DNA of 47,351 nucleotides from Gammaproteobacteria bacterium (GCA_031291255.1 JARLJN010000156.1:1-47351); one strand, 5' to 3'. Shown: positions 1 through 8,642, numbered from the stretch's first letter. The notes: generated from the letters alone by a model not told the origin. Made by a program: numbers and translations.

Positions 1-46
1 ACCCAACGTAACATTATGTTGGGTTTGTAAAGCAACCCAACCTACA
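1..46. repeat. Edge of a palindromic intergenic repeat
   Basis: An ACCCAAC arm is followed by its complement GTTGGGT and then by a second ACCCAACCTACA arm. The element therefore contains nested inverted copies of the GTTGGGT motif. It is cut by the left window edge. Motifs of this shape recur as interspersed palindromes in many gammaproteobacterial genomes. Nothing gene-like is visible between it and relA at 218. Confidence 0.5.
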
Positions 47-217
47 CTCATCTATAGATTGGTGGGGGTTTTAAAAAAAGAAAACCTTGTTCTCCCGTCT
101 CATTTCTATTGGATTTCGTAAAAAGCACTCAACCAACCTACCGCTAACCCACTTCGATATCTACGTAAAAATGAACTATACTTAAAAGATAAGCATTCTA
201 TTCAATTAGGTAACTGT

Positions 218-2407
218 ATGGTTTCATTGAAGAAAAGGTTTATTTATCGTGAAGACGGCAGCGTCGACATAGAGTCATGGCTAAATAAAATCAAATCATC
301 CTCTCATTTGAACTCCGTAGAGTTAATCACTAAAACCTGTCAATTAGCAGAAACAACCAGCAAAGGTTTAACAACCTTTTACGGTCAACCCTGCATAGAA
401 CAAGGATTAGAAATTGCTGAAATCATGTTAGATCTGCAAATGGATCAACAAGCCATTAGTGCAGCCATTATGATAAGCAGCATACACCACACAGCGCTTC
501 CATTAGAAAAGATAACAGAACAACTAGGCAATGACGTCACTAAATTAATTCGCGGCGTTCAGCAAATGGAAGCCATGCAGGGCTTACAAAAATCAAAAGA
601 TAAAGCACAAGAACCCATACAAATCGATAGACTCAGAAAACTTTTTCTTGCGTTAGCTGCTGATATACGCGTAGTTCTCATTAAATTAGCAGAGCGAACG
701 TGTATCTTACGCGGTATCAAAAATATTAATGAGATTGAGCGCAAACGTATTGCGCAAGAAACACTTGATATTTATGCACCTCTTGCAAATCGTTTAGGCA
801 TAGGACAATTAAAATGGGAATTGGAAGATATCGCTTTTCGTTACACTGATCCTGAAACTTATAAAAAAATTTCCAACTTTTTAGCCGAACGTAGAGCAGA
901 TCGTGAAGAACGTATTACAACAATTATTCATGAGCTAAAAGAACAATTTCATTCAAGAAATATTCCTGCTGACATCAGTGGAAGAGCTAAACATATTTAT
1001 AGCATTTACTCAAAAATGCAAAGAAAAAATGTAGATTACAAAAATATTTATGATGCCAGTGCGGTTAGAATACTCGTGCCTTCCGTAGAAAATTGTTATG
1101 AAGCACTCAGTATAGTACATAGTTTATGGGAACATGTTCCCGAAGAATTTGATGACTATATTGCAACACCCAAAGCAAATGGATATCGCTCTATTCATAC
1201 CGCTGTCATAGGGCCAGATGGAAAAAATTTAGAAATTCAAATTCGAACAACAGCCATGCATGAAGAAGCAGAACGCGGGGTGGCTGCACATTGGGTTTAC
1301 AAAGAAAGCGCTGCCCCTGAAGATTATAAAAATAAAATTTCTTTCTTACGGCAATTAATAGACTGGCATAAAGAAGTCGCTAATGATGCAGATATGACAG
1401 ATCGGTCCTACGATCAAATACTTTCAGATAGAGTTTACGTTTTCACGCCCACCGGTGAAATTCTTGATTTAGAGTATGGAGCTACACCCTTAGATTGCGC
1501 CTATCAAATTCATAGCGAGGTGGGCAATCACTGTCGCGGTGCAAAAATTAATGGGCACATAGTCCCTTTAACATACCCCTTAAAAACAGGGGATCAAATC
1601 GAAATTTTAATTAATCCTAACGGCACACCCAGTCGAGACTGGTTAAAAGTTGAATCAGGCTATTTAACAAGTGCACGCGCTCGCGCTAAGGTGGCGCATT
1701 GGTTTAGACAACAAGATCAAAGCCAACATATAGAAAATGGACGACGCATTTTAGAGCGTGAGTTTCCTCGCAATAAAATAAACATACAAAAATTAATGAC
1801 GCAATTTAATTATAAAACCGATAACACCTTTTTAGCCGCCATAGGTCATGGACACGTGCGAGTGACACAAATAGCACATGCTTTGGATAAAGAACATGTG
1901 TCTGTAAAGGCTGCCCCTTCCATACAGCTCAATAAAAAAATCAACATCAATAAAACAGGTACGACTGTTGCCGGAATGGATTCTTTGCTGACGCGTATAG
2001 CTAAATGCTGCAAACCTATCCCAGGAGACTTAATCGTTGGCTTCATCACCCAAGGCCGTGGTGTTTCTATTCATAAGGCAAAGTGCAGTAATATCATCGC
2101 AACACAAGATAGCAATAGACTGATTGATGTACATTGGGATGACCAACATACAGGATATTACTATGTCGATATCATCATACGAGCTCACAATCGCGAAACC
2201 TTGTTAAAAGAAATAACGACCTTATTAGCTAATTCAAAAATCATACTCACCAATTTTAATTCCAACACCAGCCGCAGCAATGTTCTTACTATTACCCTCA
2301 CTATCCAACTCAGCGCAACCACTGAACTCTCTAAATTACTTAAAGAACTGCAGCATCTAAATGGAATTCTGTCTGTCCAACGGGCTAGTGAGTCCGGGAA
2401 GATATGA
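218..2407 (+). CDS. relA: RelA-type (p)ppGpp synthetase (GTP pyrophosphokinase)
   Basis: Makes the stringent-response alarmone (p)ppGpp from ATP and GTP/GDP at starved ribosomes. At 729 aa it has the usual long RSH length. The N-terminal hydrolase-like domain (about residues 25-200) lacks the HD pair expected of SpoT: the aligned place reads IHHTAL. The synthetase domain (about 245-385) carries the acidic EFDD motif (310-313), typical of monofunctional RelA rather than the RxKD of bifunctional enzymes. It also has the conserved NGYRSIHT and EIQIRT stretches. A TGS domain follows at about 408-470, then a Cys-containing region (C597-C598 in KCCKPIP) and a C-terminal ACT domain. The ATG at 218 sits after AATTAGGTAACTGT, which gives a weak ribosome site. 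The stop codon lies inside a palindromic repeat that separates it from the Hpt gene. In enterobacteria relA lies near barA, which fits the BarA-like Hpt neighbour. Confidence 0.95.
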   Translation: MVSLKKRFIYREDGSVDIESWLNKIKSSSHLNSVELITKTCQLAETTSKGLTTFYGQPCIEQGLEIAEIMLDLQMDQQAISAAIMISSIHHTALPLEKITEQLGNDVTKLIRGVQQMEAMQGLQKSKDKAQEPIQIDRLRKLFLALAADIRVVLIKLAERTCILRGIKNINEIERKRIAQETLDIYAPLANRLGIGQLKWELEDIAFRYTDPETYKKISNFLAERRADREERITTIIHELKEQFHSRNIPADISGRAKHIYSIYSKMQRKNVDYKNIYDASAVRILVPSVENCYEALSIVHSLWEHVPEEFDDYIATPKANGYRSIHTAVIGPDGKNLEIQIRTTAMHEEAERGVAAHWVYKESAAPEDYKNKISFLRQLIDWHKEVANDADMTDRSYDQILSDRVYVFTPTGEILDLEYGATPLDCAYQIHSEVGNHCRGAKINGHIVPLTYPLKTGDQIEILINPNGTPSRDWLKVESGYLTSARARAKVAHWFRQQDQSQHIENGRRILEREFPRNKINIQKLMTQFNYKTDNTFLAAIGHGHVRVTQIAHALDKEHVSVKAAPSIQLNKKININKTGTTVAGMDSLLTRIAKCCKPIPGDLIVGFITQGRGVSIHKAKCSNIIATQDSNRLIDVHWDDQHTGYYYVDIIIRAHNRETLLKEITTLLANSKIILTNFNSNTSRSNVLTITLTIQLSATTELSKLLKELQHLNGILSVQRASESGKI

Positions 2408-2541
2408 GGCAAACTTCGCGGACACGGCGCTGCACGCCTTTGTCCACGCTACAACAACATAATCTCACAAATATTTAATATTATTTTTTTGTAGCCCTGA
2501 CAAAACGCAGTGTGTCCGGGAATGTATGCGGCAAACCCCGC
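2391..2541. repeat. Imperfect palindromic element between relA and the Hpt gene
   Basis: Two related arms bracket an AT-rich core. The sequence GTCCGGGAA..AT..GGCAAAC..CGCG occurs at about 2395-2421 and again at about 2514-2540 in direct orientation. Between them, a GCCTTTGTCCACGCTACA arm is matched inversely by TGTAGCCCTGACAAAACGC. The element contains the relA stop codon (2405-2407) and the upstream ATG of the Hpt reading frame (2526). It looks like a decayed mobile palindrome or a duplicated intergenic repeat. Confidence 0.6.
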
Positions 2542-2993
2542 GCTTAATACTTTACAACGTCGCCAATATAGTACACATTTATTGTTTGCGCCTTTTAGTC
2601 TTGATGAGCGCACAATTTATGGACAACAATTTGAGCCAACAAACTACTCCTATAATCGATAGCAAAATTGCTCTCACACTTGCAGGAAACAAACACGAAC
2701 TCGCTCGCGAATTATTATCTCTATTAATCAAAGGACTGCCTGCATCTGTTACTGCAATACAGAGCCATGTAATGACGCATAATCTTATAGAGCTAAAACT
2801 GCAACTCCATAAATTAAAAGGGGCTTGTAGTTATTGCGGTGTTATACGTTTAAAAAATACTATATTAGAATTTGAAAATATATTAAAACAACAACACACT
2901 GACAGGGTTGCTTCAGCATTTAAAAAACTAGAGTTTGAAGCTCAACAGCTGACAGCAGAAGCTTTAAAATTAGGAGCAGAAACACATGAATGA
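2526..2993 (+). CDS. Stand-alone Hpt phosphotransfer protein, BarA-like
   Basis: A histidine-containing phosphotransfer domain passes phosphate between receiver domains in phosphorelays. The signature HKLKGACSYCG gives His95 as the phospho-accepting residue, and the surrounding helices (IDSKIALTLAGNKHELARELL) resemble the C-terminal Hpt of BarA/GacS/LetS sensor kinases. There is no kinase or receiver domain in this reading frame or upstream of it. The protein is therefore either a free-standing Hpt or the surviving 3' end of a larger hybrid kinase. The start is uncertain. ATGs at 2526, 2604 and 2619 are in frame, none has a good ribosome site, and the first lies inside the repeat. The stop overlaps the POT transporter start by 8 bases, so the two are probably co-translated. 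Confidence 0.8.
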   Translation: MRQTPRLILYNVANIVHIYCLRLLVLMSAQFMDNNLSQQTTPIIDSKIALTLAGNKHELARELLSLLIKGLPASVTAIQSHVMTHNLIELKLQLHKLKGACSYCGVIRLKNTILEFENILKQQHTDRVASAFKKLEFEAQQLTAEALKLGAETHE

Positions 2994-4506
2994 AACACAA
3001 GCTATAAAAAAAACATTCTATCAGAAATACACCGATGTAATGCCCAGCGGCGCCGGCGCCCTTTTTTTTATACAAATGTTTTCCACTTTAAGCTTTAGTG
3101 TTCTTTATTCTACTCTTGTTTTATATACAACAAGCTGGCTGCATTTAAGTGACTCAGTCTCCACCAGCATCACTGCTACCTTTGTTGCTTTTAACTATAC
3201 ATTGCATTTATTAGGCGGATACACAGGCGGCCGTTATCTTAGTTATCGCAGCCTATTCTCCATAGGCATGCTGTGTTCTATGATAGGGTGTGTATTAATC
3301 TCTAACCCTACCCCGCTGTTTTTATACTGGGGCTTAGCATTCTTTTTAACGGGTAGCGGATTAAACGTGACTTGCATTAACTGCATGCTCACACAACGTT
3401 TTCAACCGAATGATAATCGACGCGAAGCTGCTTTCTTATGGAATTACAGCGGCATGAATGTGGGTTTCTTCGTGGGCTTTTCTATCAGCGGTTACTTTCA
3501 ACTTACAAGCGGTTACAGAGAATTATTTCTTTTAAGCAGTCTAGGAAATCTTATTGCACTTCTGATTACAGGCTGGAAATGGAAAATACTCAGCGATATC
3601 AATACTAGCTTTATTGAAGTACCCAAAGCAAAACGATTAGCCACACGATTAAAAGGCATGGTAATGATAGTAGCCTTAGTGTTGGCGTTAAGATGGTTGC
3701 TCGAACACGCTCTCTTTAGTAACGCATTAATCATGGCTGTTGGTATTACGATGGCTATAGTCATTGCCGTGCTAGCCATGAACCAACGCCAACAAGAAGC
3801 AAGAAATAAGATGTGGGCTTACATCATACTCGCGTTTACCTCTCTCATATTTTGGACCTTATACCAACTCGCGCCCATGGGGCTTACACTCTTTATCGAT
3901 AGAAATGTTGATAGGCATTTTCTTGGTTTTATTATTGCACCTCAATGGGTACAAAATATTAATACCATAGTCATTATCATAGGCGGGCCTTTACTGAGCG
4001 TGTTATTTTCTTCTCTACGCGCACGCGGCATTCGCCTCACCATACCTTTACAGTTTTCTTTTGCATTAATCATGATAGGCATAGGATTTGCTATATTACC
4101 TATAGGCATTCATTTTGCCGATGCACAAGGTTATTCAAACTTTAATTGGATACTGGTCAGCTATATATTACAAAGTGCTGGTGAACTATTTATTTCCCCC
4201 ATAGGCTACGCAATGATAGGACAACTTGCGCCTGTACGCTTACAAGGATTGATGATGGGCACATGGCTCATGATTACGGGTGTTGCTGCTACCATGTCAG
4301 ATTACTTTTCTAAAATGGCATTAGGAACCAGTCAAAGTATAGATCCTATCATAACGAACCCTAGCTTCAGTCACACGTTTATGATTTTAGGATGGACGTC
4401 CATAGTCGGTGGAATTGTTTTATTAATCTCTGTTCCTCTACTACTGCGTTTGACGCACGAAAAAGCACTTAACATACATCAACGTACCTCTGTTATTCCA
4501 GGGTAA
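2986..4506 (+). CDS. POT/PTR2-family proton-dependent peptide transporter
   Basis: An inner-membrane symporter of the major facilitator superfamily, predicted to import di- and tripeptides with protons. At 506 aa with about 12-14 hydrophobic segments it matches the family. Family hallmarks include the loop after TM2 (GGYTGGRYLSYR), the PQWVQNINTIVIIIGGPLL segment and the SAGELFISPIGYAMIGQLAP segment near the C-terminus, which is characteristic of POT members. The canonical E-x-x-E-R motif of TM1 is not evident; the corresponding place reads FIQMFSTLSFSVLYS. Proton coupling or substrate may therefore be atypical. Amino-acid scavenging suits an intracellular bacterium, and relA upstream senses amino-acid shortage. 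The start overlaps the Hpt gene, and the YgjP-like gene follows after 3 bases, which suggests one operon. Confidence 0.85.
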   Translation: MNETQAIKKTFYQKYTDVMPSGAGALFFIQMFSTLSFSVLYSTLVLYTTSWLHLSDSVSTSITATFVAFNYTLHLLGGYTGGRYLSYRSLFSIGMLCSMIGCVLISNPTPLFLYWGLAFFLTGSGLNVTCINCMLTQRFQPNDNRREAAFLWNYSGMNVGFFVGFSISGYFQLTSGYRELFLLSSLGNLIALLITGWKWKILSDINTSFIEVPKAKRLATRLKGMVMIVALVLALRWLLEHALFSNALIMAVGITMAIVIAVLAMNQRQQEARNKMWAYIILAFTSLIFWTLYQLAPMGLTLFIDRNVDRHFLGFIIAPQWVQNINTIVIIIGGPLLSVLFSSLRARGIRLTIPLQFSFALIMIGIGFAILPIGIHFADAQGYSNFNWILVSYILQSAGELFISPIGYAMIGQLAPVRLQGLMMGTWLMITGVAATMSDYFSKMALGTSQSIDPIITNPSFSHTFMILGWTSIVGGIVLLISVPLLLRLTHEKALNIHQRTSVIPG

Positions 4507-4509
4507 CTT

Positions 4510-5238
4510 ATGTCAGATGTCGACGTTGGCGGTGAATATGATTGGCCGCCAACTTACACGTTAAAAAAATGCCCTCGCACTAAACATATAAAATTCAAAG
4601 CGTCTGTTAAACATGGTTTAGAACTGGTAGTACCCATACGCTTTAACCAAAAAAATCTTCCGAATATCCTAGAAATCAATAAAGAATGGATCAAAAAACA
4701 ACTTGCGAAAATTCAATCTCAACTTGCCTTGATAGGCGAAAAAAAACTACCTGAGAAAATAGAACTTCCCTGTTTAAATAAAATTTGGCAAATACAGTAT
4801 CTAAAAACCCATCATAAAAAATGCAAATTAGTTTTAAATCCAGCGGGTGATATTATTATTTATGGCGAAATTACCGATGAAAAATGCTTTCAATTGTTAA
4901 ATACCTGGATAAGACATGAAGCAAAAAAAATCCTAACTCCATTATTAAATACTGCCAGTCAACAAACCCATTTAAGCTTTAATCAATTGGTCATACGCTC
5001 ACAACAAACACGCTGGGGCAGCTGCTCCACTGCAAAAAATATCAACCTTAATTACAAACTTATTTTTTTACCCTTAGAGTTAATCCAACATATACTCATA
5101 CATGAGTTATGTCATACCAAAGTGATGAACCACTCTGAAAAATTTTGGCACCTAGTCTCATGCCATGACCCATTGTGGAAAGAGCATAATCGGGAAATTA
5201 GGTCCGCACAAAAATTTATTCCTAACTGGGTGGAATAA
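4510..5238 (+). CDS. YgjP-like (DUF45) zinc metallopeptidase
   Basis: A predicted zinc-dependent hydrolase of the YgjP/M48-like family related to SprT-type proteases. The zinc motif HELCH is at 198-202, with H208 in the family pattern NHSEKFW as likely third ligand. Upstream are the typical WGSCS block and the LNYKLIFLPLELIQHILIHELCH run. The N-terminal part carries the family's V-P-x-R and WIKKQ features. Length (242 aa) is usual. There is no signal peptide, so it should be cytoplasmic; the substrate is unknown. The ATG lies 3 bases after the POT transporter stop, so it is probably expressed with it. Confidence 0.88.
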   Translation: MSDVDVGGEYDWPPTYTLKKCPRTKHIKFKASVKHGLELVVPIRFNQKNLPNILEINKEWIKKQLAKIQSQLALIGEKKLPEKIELPCLNKIWQIQYLKTHHKKCKLVLNPAGDIIIYGEITDEKCFQLLNTWIRHEAKKILTPLLNTASQQTHLSFNQLVIRSQQTRWGSCSTAKNINLNYKLIFLPLELIQHILIHELCHTKVMNHSEKFWHLVSCHDPLWKEHNREIRSAQKFIPNWVE

Positions 5239-5241
5239 ATC

Positions 5242-5258
5242 CTTAAGCTTCCCTTAAG
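5242..5258 (+). promoter_or_regulatory. PmrA-box-like tandem CTTAAG upstream of the Ala/Ser-rich protein
   Basis: CTTAAG-N5-CTTAAG, with half-sites starting 11 bp apart, the layout of PmrA boxes (tandem YTTAAK at 11-bp period). It lies 124 bp before the start codon at 5382. A TACAAT is 2 bp downstream and a CATAAT 18 bp downstream, and neither spacing is ideal. CTTAAG is self-complementary, so the same bases could form a small hairpin at the end of the YgjP-like gene. The reading as an operator is an inference. Confidence 0.4.
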
Positions 5259-5381
5259 ATTACAATAAAAATTGATCATAATTGCATTATATCGATAAAA
5301 AATACTCATTTTAATAAAGGCTTAATATTTGAATGTTACTATTACCCCAAATAATCATTAGGGCACCCGGGGCAATAAATC

Positions 5382-6623
5382 ATGAGAAAAGCATTATGCG
5401 GAAAAAAAGTTGCAGATGAAGTGCAAGAACTACCTGCCTTTACAGATATGCTTGCAGAAACAGCTAGCGCACCCAACAATGCACAAGCAGCAGCGTCGTC
5501 TTCATCAAGTCATTTAAGCGCACTGCTTAGCCCTCAAAGCAGGCTCACACGATCAACAGCGAGAGCTGCAAGCTCAGTCGCTGCAAGTTCAAGCGTTCAT
5601 AGCTCTGACATTCATATTGGGCTTAATACTCATTCCTCAAGCACACAATGGCGCGAAAAAATCGATAGGATAGGAAAATTATATACTAGCAATTTAGACC
5701 TACAAGCCAAGACTGAATTAATCGCTCAATACAAACTTTATAATAATCAGACGAGTACAACAGTCTCAGATATGCGATTAGCTGATATCAATAACTTATG
5801 GAGCACCTATTTTCCAAATGATAACCTAGAATCAGCTGCCTCCTCTATTATCGCTGCACCAGCACGTAGTCTTGCCTCTTCAACAGCAGCAGCTTCCTCT
5901 GCAGCAGCAAGCAGTCACATGCCTGCAATGGCAGAAGCGACTCCTCCTCTCTTCACTAGATCAACGTTGAGAAAAGACTTATTCAGGAAGAAGCCTAAGC
6001 AAGAAGAAGCCTGCGCAGCTTCTGCTTTACCTGGGAACTCACAGGAAGAAGACGAAAATAAACAAGAGAACAGAATCCGTCGTCTTCTTTTACTTGCCAA
6101 ACAAGATAGCAACGATTCTATGACGGATGATCAAACCGTTCGTGCTCCTAGACGACAAATAAAAATCAATAACGCACTTCGTCAATCTGGAGCTGCTGCT
6201 TCAAGCACTGTTGTAAATGATAATGAAGCTATGACTAATATCAATAAAGTATCCATCCCTGACAATACACCGATAAGAACATCAGCCAGAAAAAAAGCAA
6301 AAAATTCTCCTGACAAATCGACTGATACACAATTTATCTCTCCAGAAGATGCAGTTGCTGCATCACAGCCCGCGGCTGGCAGAGCACTTGCAGACATGCT
6401 GGGTAATTCGCTTATCTCCAGCCCTGCAAATCGCTCCTTAAAAAACAGCAATGCTGCAGCTGCGGGAAATTCCAACCCATTCAATATCTTTGAAAGAAAC
6501 GATGGCAGTCAACCTGTAGGTAATAACCGCCCTGTAGGTGGATTCTTCTCTCAAGCTAACAATACTGCTGCATTCTCAAATGCAACAACAGAGACCAAGA
6601 GAAAATCCCCAAAGAGAAAGTAA
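5382..6623 (+). CDS. Unrecognised Ala/Ser-rich protein with basic NLS-like clusters (effector candidate)
   Basis: I do not recognise a family. The 413-aa protein is mostly low complexity, with Ala/Ser runs at about 35-72, 151-182 and 270-276. One compact, probably helical module spans about 90-145 (from QWREKIDRIGKLY to LWSTYF). Basic clusters occur at RKKPK (202-206), RKKAK (303-307) and at the very end (KRKSPKRK, 406-413), resembling nuclear localisation signals. A short motif recurs three times: LTRSTAR (55-61), FTRSTLR (191-197) and IRTSAR (298-303). There is no signal peptide or transmembrane segment. This composition is common among type IV effectors of Legionellales. A kinase gene converges on it from the other strand 30 bp away. 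The start is the first ATG, with a weak GGGG ribosome site. Confidence 0.7.
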   Translation: MRKALCGKKVADEVQELPAFTDMLAETASAPNNAQAAASSSSSHLSALLSPQSRLTRSTARAASSVAASSSVHSSDIHIGLNTHSSSTQWREKIDRIGKLYTSNLDLQAKTELIAQYKLYNNQTSTTVSDMRLADINNLWSTYFPNDNLESAASSIIAAPARSLASSTAAASSAAASSHMPAMAEATPPLFTRSTLRKDLFRKKPKQEEACAASALPGNSQEEDENKQENRIRRLLLLAKQDSNDSMTDDQTVRAPRRQIKINNALRQSGAAASSTVVNDNEAMTNINKVSIPDNTPIRTSARKKAKNSPDKSTDTQFISPEDAVAASQPAAGRALADMLGNSLISSPANRSLKNSNAAAAGNSNPFNIFERNDGSQPVGNNRPVGGFFSQANNTAAFSNATTETKRKSPKRK

Positions 6624-6653
6624 AAAATTTAGGGCATATCACTAAGCCATTTG

Positions 6654-7967
6654 CTATTTGGTTTTTTTTATTTGTACAGCATCCTCTGGCTTGGGTTCTG
6701 ATGGATTAGCTCTTTCACTACTAGGTGATGGAGAAGAAAATAATCTGCTATCGCTCATGGGTGAAGGTGGATACAAAGACTGACTACTGCTCGCAGGCGT
6801 TGTTGACGAATATCCAGTCGAACTATACATGGACGGCGAATAGGTTTCTTTCATAACGTAGGGTAAATAGGTGGAATAAAGTTTCTTAAACTCACCAATC
6901 ACATCTTTAATGACAGGCCTATCCACAGGTGATTCATTTTTCATTTTATTTGTTAAAGTTTCTATCTGCTGATAAAGCTCGGGAGAGATTCTTCTCAATT
7001 CGTCATTCGTAATGACATTACGAATCACTCCATGATTTTCTATAGGCTCTTCAAAATCTTCAAATCCTAATATTTCTTGAAACATATGGCCTAACGCATA
7101 AACTTCCGATTTTTCACTATACGATGGATTTTTGTCTTCTTCAGGATAGGCAACTTCAGGAGCTTGATATCCTGTTGTGCCAAGCGATCTTTCATCATTC
7201 GTTATTTCAAACTTATTTTTATGAAAACACGCACATCCAAAATCAACTAGGGTCACTTTTTCAGAAACTGGATCGTAAATAAGATTCTCTAATTTAATAT
7301 CACGATGAAGTACACCCATGTTATTGTATAATTCATTTTCAGCTTCTAATGCAGAGAGGCAAATCTTAATCCATTCATGAATCGATACATGTATTTTTTC
7401 ATCCACATGATCTCTCAGCAACGTATTTAAATTTTTGCCTTTAGCTAACGTCATAATCATATAACGCTTAGTCGCTCTTTCTTTCATGTCATCATTAGAA
7501 ATAGATTTATTAAGTTGTACCGCATGAGCCACACCTATTTTTTTCATTATTTCGAATTGATAGTTGGCCTCCCACTCTTCCATTCCTCTATCATCATGAT
7601 CGTCTCTCAGCTTAACCACTTTTAATGCGTATTCCTCACCCGTATCCAGATCTACAATTCGTTTAACCGCGCCCTCTGCCCCCGCCCCCAACGCTTTTCC
7701 GCTTTTAACCCCTTTATCAACAGCATAATATTTATCGTACTCAACTTTTTCACTTTTAACTTTTAAAATTCGATAAGGAATTTCTACATGTTGCTCATTA
7801 GATTGATTGAGATAATTATTGATAAGCTTAGTCAATTTCATAGTGGAGAATATGTAACTAGGCTCATCTTTTAATACGGTTTTAACGAACTTAATTTGTT
7901 CCTTCGTTAAAAGATTAACCTCTTTTTGCTCTGGCGATACCACGATACGCATATGAGAAGAACTCAT
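6654..7967 (-). CDS. Eukaryotic-type Ser/Thr protein kinase (effector candidate)
   Basis: A complete Hanks-type kinase that would phosphorylate Ser/Thr on protein substrates. Numbering from the ATG at 7967 (437 aa), all catalytic elements are present. These are the glycine loop G94-A-G96-A-E-G99, Lys116 in YALKVVK, HRD at 221-223 with Asp223, Asn228, DFG at 242-244 and the APE-like QAPEV at 269-272. An N-terminal extension of about 90 residues and a Ser/Pro/Thr-rich tail (about 390-437) flank the domain. There are no PASTA repeats or membrane helices, unlike bacterial PknB, so it is cytosolic or translocated. The upstream in-frame ATG at 8060 is less likely, because a strong GGAGGTA lies just before 7967. 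The C-terminus is rich in E, P and K, which is compatible with a type IV secretion signal but not proof of one. Confidence 0.9.
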   Translation of the reverse strand: MSSSHMRIVVSPEQKEVNLLTKEQIKFVKTVLKDEPSYIFSTMKLTKLINNYLNQSNEQHVEIPYRILKVKSEKVEYDKYYAVDKGVKSGKALGAGAEGAVKRIVDLDTGEEYALKVVKLRDDHDDRGMEEWEANYQFEIMKKIGVAHAVQLNKSISNDDMKERATKRYMIMTLAKGKNLNTLLRDHVDEKIHVSIHEWIKICLSALEAENELYNNMGVLHRDIKLENLIYDPVSEKVTLVDFGCACFHKNKFEITNDERSLGTTGYQAPEVAYPEEDKNPSYSEKSEVYALGHMFQEILGFEDFEEPIENHGVIRNVITNDELRRISPELYQQIETLTNKMKNESPVDRPVIKDVIGEFKKLYSTYLPYVMKETYSPSMYSSTGYSSTTPASSSQSLYPPSPMSDSRLFSSPSPSSERANPSEPKPEDAVQIKKTK

Positions 7968-7970
7968 CAC

Positions 7971-7977
7971 TACCTCC
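7971..7977 (-). promoter_or_regulatory. Strong ribosome binding site fixing the kinase start
   Basis: On the minus strand GGAGGTA is followed by GTG and then the ATG at 7967. This is much better than anything before the alternative start at 8060 and shortens the protein by 31 residues. Confidence 0.75.
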
Positions 7978-8123
7978 AATTCAGTAGCTGAATCATATTT
8001 GGAGTATAGTTCATAATAAAAAAAACGAGGGTGGTAATATAAAATTACGATATAAAACAAGAGGTTATGTTTAAAATATTTTTATTTTCAGTCGCGAAGA
8101 CAAGACTAGTGGAAATGTGGGTA

Positions 8124-8155
8124 CCGATATGGGCCAGACCTGGCCCCCAAATCGG
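8124..8155. other. Strong hairpin between the cupin and kinase genes
   Basis: GGGCCAG-AC-CTGGCCC is flanked by CCGAT and ATCGG, giving a stem of seven plus five base pairs. It lies 22 bp past the cupin stop. No U-run follows on the minus strand, so it is either a poor intrinsic terminator, an mRNA 3'-end stabiliser or a small repeat. Confidence 0.5.
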
Positions 8156-8177
8156 CTAATTATAGAAGATAACTACT

Positions 8178-8642
8178 TTAGGGTGCATCAGACATTTTCT
8201 TGTATACAGCACCTGCTGGTATATCAGTATCCGAATAAATGCTAATAATTTTTAGTGGTTTCTTTGCATCTAAATTAATAACGTTATGTGCCACTCCTTG
8301 AGGTATAAAAATCATATCACCTGATTTGACCATAGAAGGTTTATCATTGAGTACAGCCTTAGCGTTCCCTTCTACAACAAAAATCACTTGATCAAACTTA
8401 TGTGTTTCCATCCCGATTTCGTTTTTTGGATTTGTGCTGGGTGAGACATTCATAAAAACAACTTGCGCATCTTTTCCTGTTAAAAATGCCAATTTCCAAT
8501 TTTCATTTTTTTTAGCTTCATCAAAAATTTTAGGCGTTGCAACTGCATCAATTCCAGCAAATGATTGTGTTGAAATAAAAACACATCCGCATAATAAGGT
8601 AAAAATTAGTGCTTTAAATCGAGTAATACGCAGCATATCCAT
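8178..8642 (-). CDS. Secreted single-domain cupin protein
   Basis: A 154-aa periplasmic or secreted cupin. Residues 1-29 form a signal peptide (hydrophobic core ALIFTLLCGCVFIST, probable cleavage after SFA). The cupin barrel carries motif 1 around NEIGMETHKFDQVIFVVEGNA and motif 2 around GDMIFIPQGVAHNVIN. His residues in both (THKFDQ and AHN) could bind a metal. The substrate is unknown; family members include dioxygenases, isomerases and sensors. The ATG at 8642 follows GGAGT, and a second ATG two codons later is also possible. A TATAAT sits at 8672-8667 on the minus strand, about 25 bp upstream. It is probably a single-gene unit. Confidence 0.82.
   Translation of the reverse strand: MDMLRITRFKALIFTLLCGCVFISTQSFAGIDAVATPKIFDEAKKNENWKLAFLTGKDAQVVFMNVSPSTNPKNEIGMETHKFDQVIFVVEGNAKAVLNDKPSMVKSGDMIFIPQGVAHNVINLDAKKPLKIISIYSDTDIPAGAVYKKMSDAP

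Noticed and set aside
365..400. RelA as a bifunctional SpoT
   Set aside because: The HD motif is missing and the synthetase carries EFDD, both marks of monofunctional RelA.
6480..6590. FG-nucleoporin-like C-terminus in the Ala/Ser-rich protein
   Set aside because: Only isolated Phe-rich bits (NPFNIF, GGFFS, AAFS) and no regular FG repeats.
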